Below are positions 33,476 to 43,930 of a DNA stretch of 64,000 nucleotides, in pieces; the stretch's first letter is position 1, and every line of letters starts with the position of its first letter. Source of the stretch: Loripinus fragilis (taxonomy: Eukaryota > Mollusca > Bivalvia > Lucinida > Lucinidae). The stretch lies in contig OZ026527.1 of assembly GCA_964019695.1 (NCBI GenBank), positions 79,402,831-79,466,830 of the forward strand, given 5' to 3'. The translations under genes were made by a program, and so were the position numbers. The notes below the pieces were generated by a model that worked only from the letters and a program-made list of their open reading frames with translations, was not told where the DNA came from and ran no database searches.

Positions 33476-34458
33476 TTGTTTGTTTGATTTGATTCTTCAC
33501 ATCCCATCAACAATATTTCAGTTATATAGGGACAGGTCTTCCTGGTTGAACCAGTACTAAACTCCAGCTGTTAAGTTTTTAGACTTATTTTTTCGCAATA
33601 ACTTTTTTATCTTCAATTTTAGCAAAATGTGTTCGCGATGAAAGTTGTAGCGGAGAATTTCCGCCAACATCTCCAAAAGGTCTTGTGCTTGTGGCACAAA
33701 CAGATTTTTGTGTAAATAGATGAAGATTTTGCAATAAACTGAATTCGTCCTAAATTTCTAAGTCTTTTATTGACAGGTATAATTCGTATAGGCGTGACAG
33801 AAAGGGGTAGTTTCAAAAAAAATATTCGGAAGCGGTGCATGTCCCGCTCTTCAAAGGCTGTGCATAACATAAAATTGCCGTTAACATACTCAGAATTTAC
33901 CGTGCATATGCAGAATCAACTTAAAGCAGGCTCATTTGTAGGAACAAAGGTTGGGTTATCGCATGCCGTGCATTTTTTCTTTTATGCACGTGCTATGAAA
34001 TGAACGGTTTTGAGATGACCCTACTAGCTTAACGCACGAGCGAATTAGGCGTGATTTCTATTATATTTAAACAAGCCATCCATCGCTTTAGTAATTGAAT
34101 TAGGGCAGTGCAACGTAACTTTTTGACTGACATCTTGGACTTAGTTTATTTGTGCTTTGCTTAAAATGTTCAAAGAGTGCATCTAAGCACAGATGAACCT
34201 GCAGCATCTAGGATGTTGGAACCATTTGGAGAAGTTGGCGGAGATGTTCCTGAATACTTTTTATCGCGAACACATTTTGCTAATATTGAAGATAAAAAAG
34301 TTATTGCGAAAAATTAAGTCTAAAAACTTAACAGCTGGAGTTTAAGGTAGGAATTATGTTCTTGTTCAAGGACACAACGCAGTGACGCCTGTGAAACTTG
34401 GACCTGTGGCCCCTCGGTCTCGAGTCAAGCACTCTACCTCTGAGCCACTGCGCTCTTG
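33476..34458 (-). mobile_element. family 1 SINE, split by a DNA element
   Basis: Minus-strand SINE. The tail and body occupy 33476-33559 (gatttgattcttcacatccc, then ggttgaaccagtac). The tRNA-like head occupies 34343-34458 (gttcaaggacacaacgca, then ctcgagtcaagcactctacc, gagccactgcgctc). Removing 33560-34342 plus one TA restores a continuous SINE body that follows the other copies. Damage is modest, so the SINE was fairly fresh when hit. Confidence 0.88.
33560..34342. mobile_element. TIR element, 783 bp, TIR about 115 bp, TA duplication, inside a SINE
   Basis: Left end AACTCCAGCTGTTAAGTTTT and complement of the right end match, and the match continues for about 115 bp (aaaatgtgttcgcgat against atcgcgaacacatttt). 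TA flanks both sides (33558-33559, 34343-34344). The interior has short frames on both strands that show no transposase motif. TA target preference suggests Tc1/mariner-type mobilisation, but the terminus is not one I recognise. Confidence 0.85.
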
Positions 34459-34729
34459 ATTGAGGCTTTCCTGCTTGCTGAAATTAAGGCGTCTGGTTTC
34501 ACTTGATGGCCGTGCATGTGTTTTAAGGGATGACTTAATACGCATATGCAACAGATTGTGATTTAGTTTGATGCTACAGCCGTTATGCCCTGGGATAGAT
34601 ATGGTTTAACCCCACCCTCCCACAGGCTGAATTTTGTAGACTTTGATTTCCATAAAGCCTTATATGTTACAAGTTTTGTTTTTGAAACATGTTAGCCGTC
34701 TGGCAACGGTCACGTAAGCCTGTAAAATC

Positions 34730-35114
34730 CTGTTACACATGTTTGTTTTGTTTGTTTTGATTCTTTACATCCCATCTAAATTTTGGTGTGAGCATGACTT
34801 TAATTTTGTGATCTTCACTATCAAGTTCATTGTTTGATGCCAAATCATGCATACAATTTGCTAAATATACATATAGTGATTCTAAATCAACACACGCCAA
34901 GTACCGAAAAAAGAATTAAATAGGAGAAATTCCAGCATGTCTTTCAGTTATATAGGGACGGGTCTTCCTTGGTTGAACCAGTACTTAGTAAGGATTAATG
35001 TTCTTGCTGAAGGATACAATGCAGTGACGCTGGTGAGGCTCGAACCCATGGCCCCTCGGTCTTGAGTCAAGCACTCTACCACTGAACCACTGCGCTCCCT
35101 CTGTTACACATGTT
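34730..35114 (-). mobile_element. chimeric family 1 SINE with 14-bp target duplication
   Basis: CTGTTACACATGTT occurs at 34730-34743 and 35101-35114 and brackets a minus-strand SINE. The head (gcgcagtggttcagtggtag as complement) is at about 35070-35097 and the tail (gattctttacatcccatc) at about 34760. In place of the usual six bases between cccatc and ctttcag there are about 155 bp (34783-34935) that match the repeat at 32117 and 38437. The clean duplication around the whole suggests that the composite was inserted as a unit, or that the extra piece arrived later. Confidence 0.8.
34783..34935 (-). repeat. third, partial copy of the 32117/38437 repeat
   Basis: Minus-strand match to the middle of the repeat: complement contains ggcgtgtgttgatttagaat, the LESLYVYLANCMHDLASN frame, and ends in aaaatttaga. 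It ends abruptly at the SINE junctions. Confidence 0.85.
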
Positions 35115-35928
35115 ACCTATCAAAAATCGTTAAAATGACTTGAAATGTACAAAAGTCAAAATGTTAATAGAGGCATATAAATGAGTTAAAGTTTTAGATT
35201 TTCATATAGCCCAATCATAAACACAAAACGTTTTTATTTAAAACAAAATTATACGGTCCACTATTTTACGGATGTGACATTTTGCATTACTACCCTATTT
35301 CTTGGAAATTATTGTGGCTGTCGTTTCTTCTGAAATGTTTATTATTGGTCATTGGGTCTGGTGTTTGATACTGCCACAAAGACAATAAACTGAACTATCC
35401 AAACTCCAAAGACCAGCTTTTTCTTTGCAAAATATCTTTTGTAGGCATTTGAAAATGGCTACCAGTGTATTAATTTTCAATAAAAACAAATACATTTTTT
35501 GCTAAAAACATGGATTAAGTCATGCAGTTTAAAGAAAGCTCAAATAAATTCAGCTGGCATGTTATGAGAGAGATTAATGACAGTAAATTATACTTGAGTA
35601 GCGTGCTCATCTTGAAAACAGAATGCAAATAATAACATATATAACATCCAAAAATATCTGTGCATGGACCACCCCATTTAGTTTTTTTGTACACTATGAT
35701 TTTCTAAAGATATATTAAATGTTTAGAAGAATATAAGATGCAAAATGGCTCAAATTAAGGTTCTGGCAGTTAGGGCTTTACTTTGTTACGGTCACGTTGA
35801 CTCTGTTACCTTTTAAAAATCTCTAATCCTGTAGTGCAAATACAAAGTTGAATCTAATTCTTATTCATCAAAATACTAATTGCATCGAAAGCTCTTAAAT
35901 ACTTGCAGCCAACAGCCAGTATGCAACA

Positions 35929-36086
35929 AAATAATCTACAGCTATGATAATACTGTTATTTACGTTACTTAATAAAATATATTACTATTTAGAACAGTGC
36001 TTTCACTTGACCATTGGCTGCCAAAAGACCTCCAAAGCATTGTTCATTATGATTCACTACAAACTCATTATATAAGCCACAAAGTA
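35929..36086. other. junction between duplication units
   Basis: AT-rich linker with no match to either unit that I can support. Confidence 0.4.
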
Positions 36087-37032
36087 ATGTAGGCCATGGG
36101 ATACATATGGCTTTGTCTCTCCCAGGGGTAATTTTGCAGACTATGCTATTCATATAGCTGAATGTCTTATAAGTTTTTTGAAATATGTTACCCCTCAGAC
36201 AAGTGTCGCATAAGCCATGTAACACCTGTCACGAACGTTACTCTCCAAAATTTATTCAAATTACATGGACTGTTAAAATGTCAAAAATGTTATGAGACAT
36301 TCAAATGAATTGAAGTTTAACGTTTCTATATAGCCCAACCATTTAGCAACAAAACCTTATTATTTTAAACAAAATTATGCTATCCACTATGTTACGTGAC
36401 ATTTTTCATTGCTACCCTATTTCTGGGAAATAATTATGCCTGTCGTTTCTTCTTATTACTGACAAAAGGGTCAAGGTTTTGGTGTTATCAAAAAGACAAC
36501 TAATTGACCTATCCAAAATTGTAAAGACCTGCTCCCTAGCTGTTATAGAATATCTTTTGTAGACATTTGACTTGATAAGTTTACAATAATAACACACACA
36601 TTTTTTGGCTAAAAAACATGGAATAAAGACATGCAGAGTAAAAACAAATATATTCAGCTGGCATGTTATGAGATTGGATACCAGCAGTAAATTATACATA
36701 AGCAGCATGCTTATCTTGAAACGATAGAGCAAATAGTAACATACATAACATCCAAAAAATAAGCTTATGGAAGCCCTCTCCCCATTAAGTAGTTATTTAG
36801 TACAATATGATATCCTTAAACTGCATCAAATGTTTTTTAGAATATAAGATGCAAAATGGCTCATGTTAGCTTCTGGCAGTATAGGCTTCACTGTGTAACA
36901 GCCATGGTAACTCTGTTACCCTATAATAGTATCTAAATCTATTGTACAAATACAAAGTTTAATCTAATTCTTATTTAATGACATGCTCATTGCATTGAAA
37001 GATGTTAATAAATGCAGACAACAGCCAGTATT
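36087..37032 (+). repeat. direct duplication, unit B
   Basis: See unit A at 34583-35928. Unit B has no SINE and is the shorter, uninterrupted copy. Minus-strand frames here (35989-36225, 36412-36732) are hydrophobic and unconserved in unit A. Confidence 0.8.
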
Positions 37033-37174
37033 GTTTATCTGAGTCGTAAAAATTCAGTCCACGTTTGACAACCTTCATGCCTACCCCTATAGTCATCATC
37101 TATTTTTATCTAAAGCATGTCCAATTTGGCTGGATTTAATGTGAAAAATAAAATCAAATAAGCCAGCATAATTG

Positions 37175-37305
37175 ATTTTGAGAGGGCTGGTTGCTTTGCT
37201 TAGTTTGTCTTCCTGGTGTCTCGTGGTTGTTGTGTGCTCTTCCTCGCAGTGCCATGGGATTGTCTGCAGTTTGTGATTGTGGTATTTCCTGATCATACTC
37301 ACTAT
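37175..37305 (-). repeat. partial copy of the 14990/57525 dispersed repeat
   Basis: Shares ggttgctttgcttagtttgt, then tgccatgggattgtctgcag and gtgattgtggtatttcctga with 15135-15255 and 57620-57735. The minus-strand peptide IRKYHNHKLQTIPWHCEEE matches those of the other copies. Truncated. Confidence 0.8.
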
Positions 37306-38436
37306 TTTACTAACGCAAAATCAATCTGAACCATAAATATTCCATATATTATGTCACCCATTGTAAAATAATTTTATCAAAAATTAAAACACTTAATATT
37401 TATGAAAATGAAAGTAGAACTTTATCAATCAATATTTTTTTCTATCAGAACTGGATTGGTTGAATGTCTGTCATAACTTCTAAACGGTGTTATGTGACTT
37501 TTTTGTTACTGTAAAGGTGGCACCTCATGAATGCGTAATAAGGACTGGTCAACCTTACACATAGGTAAAAGCTGAAAATTAGGCGTGGTTTTATTAAAAA
37601 GTAACTATCATATTGCGCCATTGCCTCAGATTAGACGCAAAACACGTTATTTAGTCCTTAAAATGCCAGCAAAATAACTGCATCTGAAAATGTCTATTTA
37701 ACATAAGCATAGGGGCTAACATTGTGGACACAGATCAGACTGATCATACAGGAGCAGTATGATCTGGGTCCGACAGGAGCAGTCTGATCTGGGTCCACAA
37801 TGTTTGTCTGTGAGGATTCAAATATTTTAGTGGATGGCAAAAAACATACATTTTGTGATTATGTGCTTTAAGGGTTAATAAATGTGAGTTCAGTGTGTAT
37901 ACGGTTAGGATTTTCATGAAATGCACGCTTGCTTGCGTGTCCCAAAAAGCTGATTAACTCTTTACCAAACTATAAATAAAAGGTGATTTCCCTTCCTTAG
38001 CAGATGAAATAGCCAAACCTAGCCCAGATATGAATATTAAATTGCCGCCTTTACAGTAAGCGAAAAGTCTATTGATACAATCATTTAGGCAAGACCTAGT
38101 TTGTAACTAAATTAAACTCCTGAAACATTTAGCAATGGAAGTGTACTTCAAACTGCTTTTATTGGCAAAGCAAACACTATGGATCCTAACCAGACTGCTC
38201 CAAAGATAAGTATTATCTGGAAACATAATGTTTGCAAATAAGGCTTCCAAAGTACACCAGCAGATTAGAGCAAACATTTAGTCTGCACTGAGTCTTAGAG
38301 GAGCGTAAAGTCAATTGTTAGTTTGTCAGGACTGAAAGGTAGAATGGCAGAGAGATGTACGGATGGAATCAAGCAATTCTATAGTACTTAAAACTGACTT
38401 TGATTAGTATGGTGCTAAAAAGGGCTAGAAATTACC
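37306..38436. other. non-coding with a short GATCTGGGTCC duplication
   Basis: About 37750-37800 holds two tandem copies of acaggagcagt(a/c)tgatctgggtcc. The rest is AT-rich with no gene or recognisable element. Confidence 0.5.
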
Positions 38437-38945
38437 TGCCAATCCTCAGTACACCAAATTTAGACAATATGCATTACCCAGTACACCTTTTCCCAATCCC
38501 CAGTACCCTTTTCGAGACTAACTGACAATAAGTTTTGAGCCATATCTCCATCAAGTTTCAACATACGAGGCTGAAATTTTCAGCATTGATATTTAAATGC
38601 CATTGCAAAAATTTGGCCGATTCAGAATTTTAATAGTTTGCTCTCTTTGTTCAATATTATTCCTTTTTGGGGATAGGTGTCTAAATTTTGGTGTGAGCAC
38701 GACTTTCATTTTGTGATTTTCACTATCAAGTTCAGTGTTTGATGCCAAATCATGCATACAATTTGCTAAATATACATATAGTGATTCTAAATCGACACAT
38801 GCCAAGTACCGTAAAAAGAATTAAATAGAAGAAATTCTAGATTTCCTTACCTTCGTTGTGTGTTTTTTTCCTAATTCAGTGTAAACATCGGCTCATTTTG
38901 GAGCAATATCCTGAGTACGTTTCCACCCAGTGATTACAATACCAA
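38437..38945 (-). repeat. ~490-bp repeat, copy 2 (inverted relative to 32117)
   Basis: Complement of 32117-32600, about 93 percent identical by eye, with the same 70-codon frame (38805-38593). The pair is 6 kb apart in inverted orientation, with no sign that the sequence between them is one element. Confidence 0.78.
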
Positions 38946-39009
38946 GAATTTTATCATTCGTTATCATATTCAGTTTGGCATCATTCAGATGCAAGGAAAG
39001 CTGTGACCA

Positions 39010-40265
39010 ATTGTCAAGCAAGTTCTTTAAAAGGTGCAGTTTTGGGGCCAAATGTTTTAGTATCTAACATCACTTTGGGTTATTTTACCAAGCTTGACCT
39101 GGGTCAAAGATATCCCCACCCAGGGGTCACATTGTTTACACAGAGATCAGAAGCCTGAGTGCATGGTGTCTGAAGATGTTTATGAAACACTGTGCCCCCA
39201 CCCATATGCTTGTCCATAAGGATCATCTTGCCAGGTCTTCTATCAGCTGACTAAATCTGAGGCTACTAGCTGTGATGGTTTTCAAGATATCTTTATTACA
39301 AGTTTTCTATACTCGACAAAAAAAGAAACGCACCATGTAGAACTGTTCAACTCTCAGGAAGATCACAAGTGAAAGGCAAGTTTCGCTTTTATCAGTGCAA
39401 AGGTATATCAAGTACTGCTGCATTTCACATCTTTTGCAATTAGGCATCAAAAATATGTTTAAAGAAAATTGGCCACGAACCAAGTGGGCGTTAAATTGTA
39501 AAGTCACAGAAAGTAAGCGCTTTTATAATGCTCTCTTGCTAGATAAATTCAATCAAATGGAATCGTCTCAGTAGACCAACTTTTACCTAGAGACCTATTC
39601 CTTGCAAATTCTATCTTTAATTTCATCATACGCAATTATTTACGCTAGTTAGCCTCTTTCTAGTGACTGCCCTTTAGATAACGATACCATACTGGAGACA
39701 AACCTAACAAAACATGCAAAGATTTCACAATTGTTTTAATCAAATTAAACTGATAAAAATTGGTTTGGGAATCACAAAAAAGCATCACTAAACACATTGA
39801 TAGTCTCACATAACGACTACATATCGTTTTCACACTTTACAAGTGTAAAGCATACTCTGAATTCCGTGTAGGCAATAGCATTGATTAAACGCTTCCAAAA
39901 CTCATTTACCATTTGCCTTGGTGAGTTGTGTGCCTTCACAGGGAAGGTACAGATACTCATCTACGCCATACTCAAGTTTTAGAAAGACGTGATCAGAAAT
40001 AAGTATTTCATGACGAGTAACATTTCCGTATTAAAAGGAGAACTTGATGGGAAAATCGTAGTGGTGCGTTTCTTTTTTTTGTCGGGTATATGTCCAAATT
40101 TGCAAAGGGCATTAACCCAAAAAATAACTTATAACTTTTTCTTAAATCTACTCAGTATCCTCTATCAGCTGTCCAAGTTTGAAGCTCCTAACTGTAATAT
40201 AGTTTTTGAGATATCAAGCTTTCTATGTTAATATTTTCAAAGGTCAATAACTAAAAAAAAATTAT
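39010..40265 (+). mobile_element. core-repeat element fragment interrupted by a MITE
   Basis: About 39090-39300 and 40090-40260 hold successive diverged units containing cttctatcagctgactaaat or cctctatcagctgtccaagt, then gctcctaactgt, then tttttgagatatc. The same unit is at 42555-42640. The block resembles the core of a HINE-like element, but I find no hairpin terminus. The MITE at 39308-40090 separates the units. Confidence 0.6.
39308..40090. mobile_element. Tc1-like MITE, about 780 bp, copy 1
   Basis: Left end tatactcgacaaaaaaagaa and complement of the right end tatacccgacaaaaaaaaga continue with acgcacca(c). Flanks are TATA-rich, so a TA duplication is likely. A second copy in the opposite orientation is at 55781-56569, sharing ctccttttaatac and ctcaggaagatcacaagtga-type words. 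No transposase frame. Confidence 0.82.
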
Positions 40266-41175
40266 TTTTTTTAAAATTTTCACCAGGTATACTCCATCCA
40301 GATAAGAGACGTTGGGCGGTTCTTAGCTAAGTTCAACCCCTGGACAAATACATTTGGAAATTGGCTAGTCAGGTGGCATTGTTCGCGTATCCACCCATCT
40401 GTGAAACTCTCTACACCAAAAGTATATACCTGTAGTCTTGTAGTTGCCGTATCGTTGAAAATAAGCGTTTCGAATTATTGAAGATGAATCTGATTAGCCC
40501 AGATACCTTGCTTGAACTTATGTACATACATGTATCTTAAACACATACGTGTATCTTAAACTATTCAACCAAAACATCAATCTTCGACAATGAAATCTAC
40601 AATCACACAAGTTTTATTGTTTCATAAAAGATATGTGTACCCTTTCCCTGTGATCCATTTATTGAACCCTTAGCATGCTGAATTTTAATGTGTGTGTGTG
40701 GGGGGGGGGGGAGGGGGGGGCAGGGGGGCTATTTTTATGTTGTTGCTTTAATGCTATTTTTTCCAATCAGAGCTAAACACCAAATCATTTTCTTCCCAAA
40801 CAAACAGAATTTGGAAGAATATTTTCATTGACAATATTTTAATGCGAATATTATCATATAGCATACTGTACCAGTAGACGCACACAACTGCAGCAAAAAT
40901 TAGAGATGAGTGTGTTATTTTGAGTTGATTTTGTTTGTCTGCATTGATGTTTTGCGTCGGTTCAAAACTTTTTGCAGCCATGATGCGAAGTTTCCTGTCC
41001 ACCTAGGTTGACCAGTACATTGCAGAGAACAAAGTGTCTTGCTTAGGACATTTCAAAGTGCTTTCATTGAATCTTCTAAAAATAGCGATTCTTTAATCAC
41101 AGGTCTATCACACTAACACTGAACAACTGTGGACCTTGATCATTTGAGTTGATACTTTACATCCCAGTCATTCGC
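40266..41175. other. non-coding with a G-rich tract
   Basis: A run of TG repeats passing into G tracts at about 40692-40737 (several runs of 5 to 13 G) is a potential G-quadruplex on the plus strand. The minus-strand frame at 40754-41002 is unremarkable. No gene is seen. Confidence 0.6.
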
Positions 41176-41467
41176 GGATCCCAAAACTTTTGTCAGATGG
41201 GTCCAACTTTGACAAAATTTTTTTTTTCTTTTTTAAGTTGATGAGAGGAGAGATGATCAAAATACCACTAACAGTGGGCCATCATTGGCCCGCCAGCGAA
41301 AGGCCATTTAAATGGCGTTTTGCGGCCCGATGATGGCCTAACATTGAATTCTGGCCTAGTAGCTTTGCGATTTTTCAGGGGAACCGGACCAGTATTGCTA
41401 AGCAAACCTATTTTTTTTGTGATCTATCAATAGGACCACCTGTCCCCCCCCCCCCTCTGGATCCGTC
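41176..41467 (+). mobile_element. GGATCC-ended MITE, copy 2
   Basis: Starts gcggatcccaaaacttttgt and ends cccctctggatccg. The central palindrome gggccatcattggcccgcc ... ggcccgatgatggcc spans about 41277-41337. The block gtagctttgcgatttttcag is shared with copies at 2959-3134 (complement) and 50374-50629. Confidence 0.82.
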
Positions 41468-41486
41468 CATGCCAGTCAAGAAATTT

Positions 41487-41640
41487 TCAGTTATGTGGGG
41501 ACATTTCCTGGGTTGAACCAGTACTAAATAGCGTATAACGTGTCTTGCACGAGGAAACAATATGGTGCCTCCAGAGAGACTCAAACCAACGGCCCCTTTG
41601 TCTCAAGTCAAGCTCTCTTATTACTGGTGACTCTACAGGT
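41487..41640 (-). mobile_element. family 1 SINE, degraded
   Basis: Minus-strand body (ggttgaaccagtactaaat, then cgtgtcttgcacgagg) and damaged tRNA-like head (caagctctcttattactggt). The 3' tail is missing beyond cagttatgtggggac. Confidence 0.75.
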
Positions 41641-42361
41641 ATTATACAGCTATTTGATCTCTGTATCACCATGTGGTATGCGATGCTAACGGAGATAGGA
41701 ACCAGGTGTAGGCGTGGCTAGACAGTGACCCAAAAGCCGATTAATAACTACAGTTTATGAAGGCGTCATTCATGCCAGCCTGTTTGTTGGGTTAGTTCAA
41801 TAATGTGTAATCACTAAACCTATATTACATGTATGCCCTTTATATCCGTATATCATGTGTAAAACATTTCGACCTCCGTACCAGTGTATGCAGCTTTGCA
41901 TTTTAGACGGTTACTTGAGACATGGCTGTATAGTAGATACAATACCAAAGGGAATTACAGTTAAAAGCACGCTACATGCAATCAGATCTTCATTACGCTG
42001 TGCAACCTGACTCTTGATCTTTATACATATAACAGCAACAGCCGTTCTAACATAGACCAGTCTGCCTCGCTGATCTTGACTAAAATCCACATAGGTTCTA
42101 GAAGGCCCTGATCAGTGAGCAATAGCATATACCAATGTGTTTGTAAACAAGTAAGACTAAGATTTCTGCAAACATTTACCAGGCATACTAACCGTATAAA
42201 GCTGGTTGCTTTTGTCGTCTGCGGCTCAGTTGTTTTGCACGATTAAAGCGTACCTATGCTGTTTTACCCAATTTACTGTAGACCAGTCTAAATTGACAGT
42301 GAATGGCAGTGTCCAACGTCCATTACCTGGTCACACTATAATCTACTCATTATCTTCTATA
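41641..42361. other. non-coding, nothing recognised
   Basis: AT-rich sequence with dispersed short frames. The last bases (from about 42340) belong to the core-repeat sequence hosting the SINE that follows. Confidence 0.45.
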
Positions 42362-42563
42362 CGGGAGCGCAGTGGCTCAGTGGTAGAGTGCTTGACTCGA
42401 GACCGAAGGGCCGCAGGTTCGAGCCTCACCAGCGTCACTGCGTTGTGGTCCTTGAGCAAGACACATTTATCCTAGCTTAGTACTGGTTCAACCCAGGAAG
42501 ATCGTCCCGCATAACTGAAAGATTGTTGAGTGGACGTAAAGAATCAAATCAAACAAAAACAAA
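42362..42563 (+). mobile_element. intact tRNA-derived SINE (family 1), 13-bp target duplication
   Basis: The element is 202 bp. Box A TGGCTCAGTGG is at 42373-42383 and box B GGTTCGAGCC at 42416-42425, the spacing of a tRNA promoter. The body includes gcgttgtggtccttgagcaa and gaaagattgttgagtggacg, and the tail is gaatcaaatcaaacaaaaac. ATTATCTTCTATA is repeated exactly at 42349-42361 and 42564-42576. The perfect duplication and intact Pol III promoter mark a young insertion. Its tail suggests mobilisation by an LTR-less retrotransposon machinery recognising an AAAC-type end, which is inference. Copies on the minus strand lie at 1399, 20330, 33476, 34730 and 41487. The overlapping 89-codon frame is a shadow. 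Confidence 0.93.
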
Positions 42564-42960
42564 ATTATCTTCTATATGCTGACTAAGTTTGAAGCTCCTA
42601 GCTGTTATACTTTTTGAGATATCTTGATTACGACCCTTTAAAAGGGGCATAACTCCACAAAGGGAGATAATTTGGACTAAAAAACCCTGGGTTAACTATT
42701 TTTTGATATGCTACTTAATTTTTGTTACAGGCGCACAGACGGACAGACGAATGGACAGGTCCAAAGCAATATGCCCCTTCAACTTGTTCAAAGTTGTGTG
42801 CATAAAAAGCTATCTGATCAGGATCCACACTGTTTGTTGTGATTTTATGAGACTGGACTGGAGGACATTATCTTTTGTCTGCTAGTGTCGTCTGCAGACA
42901 ACATTTGCAAATAGTTTGGATCCACATCAGGCCAAGCAAAATTTCTGGTCTGATCTGGAT
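42564..42960 (+). mobile_element. core-repeat element continuing after the SINE
   Basis: Directly continues the unit interrupted by the SINE (tatgctgactaagtttgaag, then gctcctagctgttatac). It then carries aaaaggggcataactccaca, as in the minus-strand HINE-like element near 7297, followed by acagacggacagacgaatgg (GACN/GTCY type) and a tail with tttggatccacatcagg. This supports a HINE-like origin, minus orientation, but neither terminus is clear. Confidence 0.55.
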
Positions 42961-43426
42961 CCAAACTAATCGAGGCTCAGATGATATTCCTGATGATTGT
43001 TTTAATTGTTAACTTTGAAAAAAAATCAGCAGATGACCAAAAAATGTCCCCGCTTGCAAATAGTTGTTTTGTTCAGCAGGACGAAGGTTAAACTGTACTT
43101 TGCAATAGCTAATGCCTTGAGGCTTAGATTTAATCCTGTACAATGCAAGTGCATTCAGAGATGCATGATTTTTTATGGGAAGATTTTTGAACTGCTTGCT
43201 GACCTTTGAGTTTTTAATGAAAATATGTCATGAAAGGATATGTGAAACAAGGTTAATTATATTTGACAATGTTTTTGGTAGCTATATGTTGGATGTAACA
43301 TCATTCTTAATAGGTATGTTCATATTTCTTTAATGTGGATCGGTAACTGATTACCACTGTAGCAGGTCTGCCTAAAACTCCCAGTCGAAGGACTTATGGA
43401 TATGTTATCTTAAGCCCCAGTTACAC
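42961..43426. other. non-coding, nothing recognised
   Basis: AT-rich with one 67-codon frame lacking any domain. Confidence 0.5.
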
Positions 43427-43770
43427 ATTCATGATTTTGGCCGCGGTAGAGCTACGACTCGCCCCGATTTATCAAGTCGTGATGCATCGGCATGAGTCGT
43501 AGCAGCACCATAGAGACATCAGTGCCAGTCCTAGTATGACTGTGGTGATTCATGAAGAATCCTGGTGATTCCGGAACCTCCACGACAAGGCTACGACAAG
43601 TTTAAACCGTTGGATCTCGTCGGGGTGAATCATGTTGGATCGTGGGCTTGGCCTAAATCGTAGCTCTACCGTAGCAGGATCGGGATTATTCCTGGTGGTA
43701 CCGTGGTAGTATTCGTTGTCATTCGTGGGCGTTCGTAGCGAATCGGGTTATCACTGACACAAGATTCTGG

Positions 43771-43777
43771 TATAAAA
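43771..43777 (+). promoter_or_regulatory. TATA box candidate upstream of a short ORF
   Basis: TATAAAA directly inside the GC-rich subterminal block, 67 bp upstream of the ATG at 43838. The placement fits a Pol II promoter of a transposon gene. It is not experimentally supported. Confidence 0.4.
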
Positions 43778-43837
43778 ACACAGCAATGATACATTGCTGA
43801 AAATCATTTTCAAAAGACAATTTTAGTGAAGCGCATC

Positions 43838-43930
43838 ATGGATTATGTCCAGAGGCTTCAAATTGCTAAGGACCTCGGACAGTTTCCTATTCAATCTGCC
43901 CAAATTTTGACAGCCTTTAGGCTAGGATAA
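43838..43930 (+). CDS. 30-codon ORF, possible first exon or remnant of an element gene
   Basis: Begins MDYVQRLQIAKDLGQF and ends ILTAFRLG before a TAA. It follows a TATAAAA at 43771 and a short AT-rich leader, just inside the left subterminal repeats of the TIR element 43427-45540. The composition is ordinary helical protein, unlike most frames in this window. No domain is recognisable at this length. It could be a first exon whose partner exons are lost, since the rest of the element (44000-45200) shows no coherent coding sequence. Chance is a real alternative. Confidence 0.35.
   Translation: MDYVQRLQIAKDLGQFPIQSAQILTAFRLG

Larger units (their letters stand above)
34583..35928 (+). repeat. 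direct duplication, unit A (interrupted by a SINE)
   Basis: Aligns with 36087-37032 in the same orientation. Shared phrases include atgggatacatatgg / tgggatagatatgg at the start, tttcttctgaaatg / tttcttcttatta, cagctggcatgttatgaga, agaatataagatgcaaaatg and ctctgttacc, ending with aacagccagtat. By eye identity is about 75 percent. Unit A is longer because of the SINE at 34744-35100. It contains no credible gene. Confidence 0.8.

Noticed and set aside
32117..38945. One 6.8-kb element bounded by the inverted pair
   Set aside because: The copies carry extra unmatched sequence outside, no target duplication is visible, and a third copy lies within a SINE, so they are better read as separate copies.
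42362..42440. Functional tRNA gene
   Set aside because: The boxes are tRNA-like, but no cloverleaf acceptor pairing is evident and the unit continues into a SINE body and tail with target duplication.
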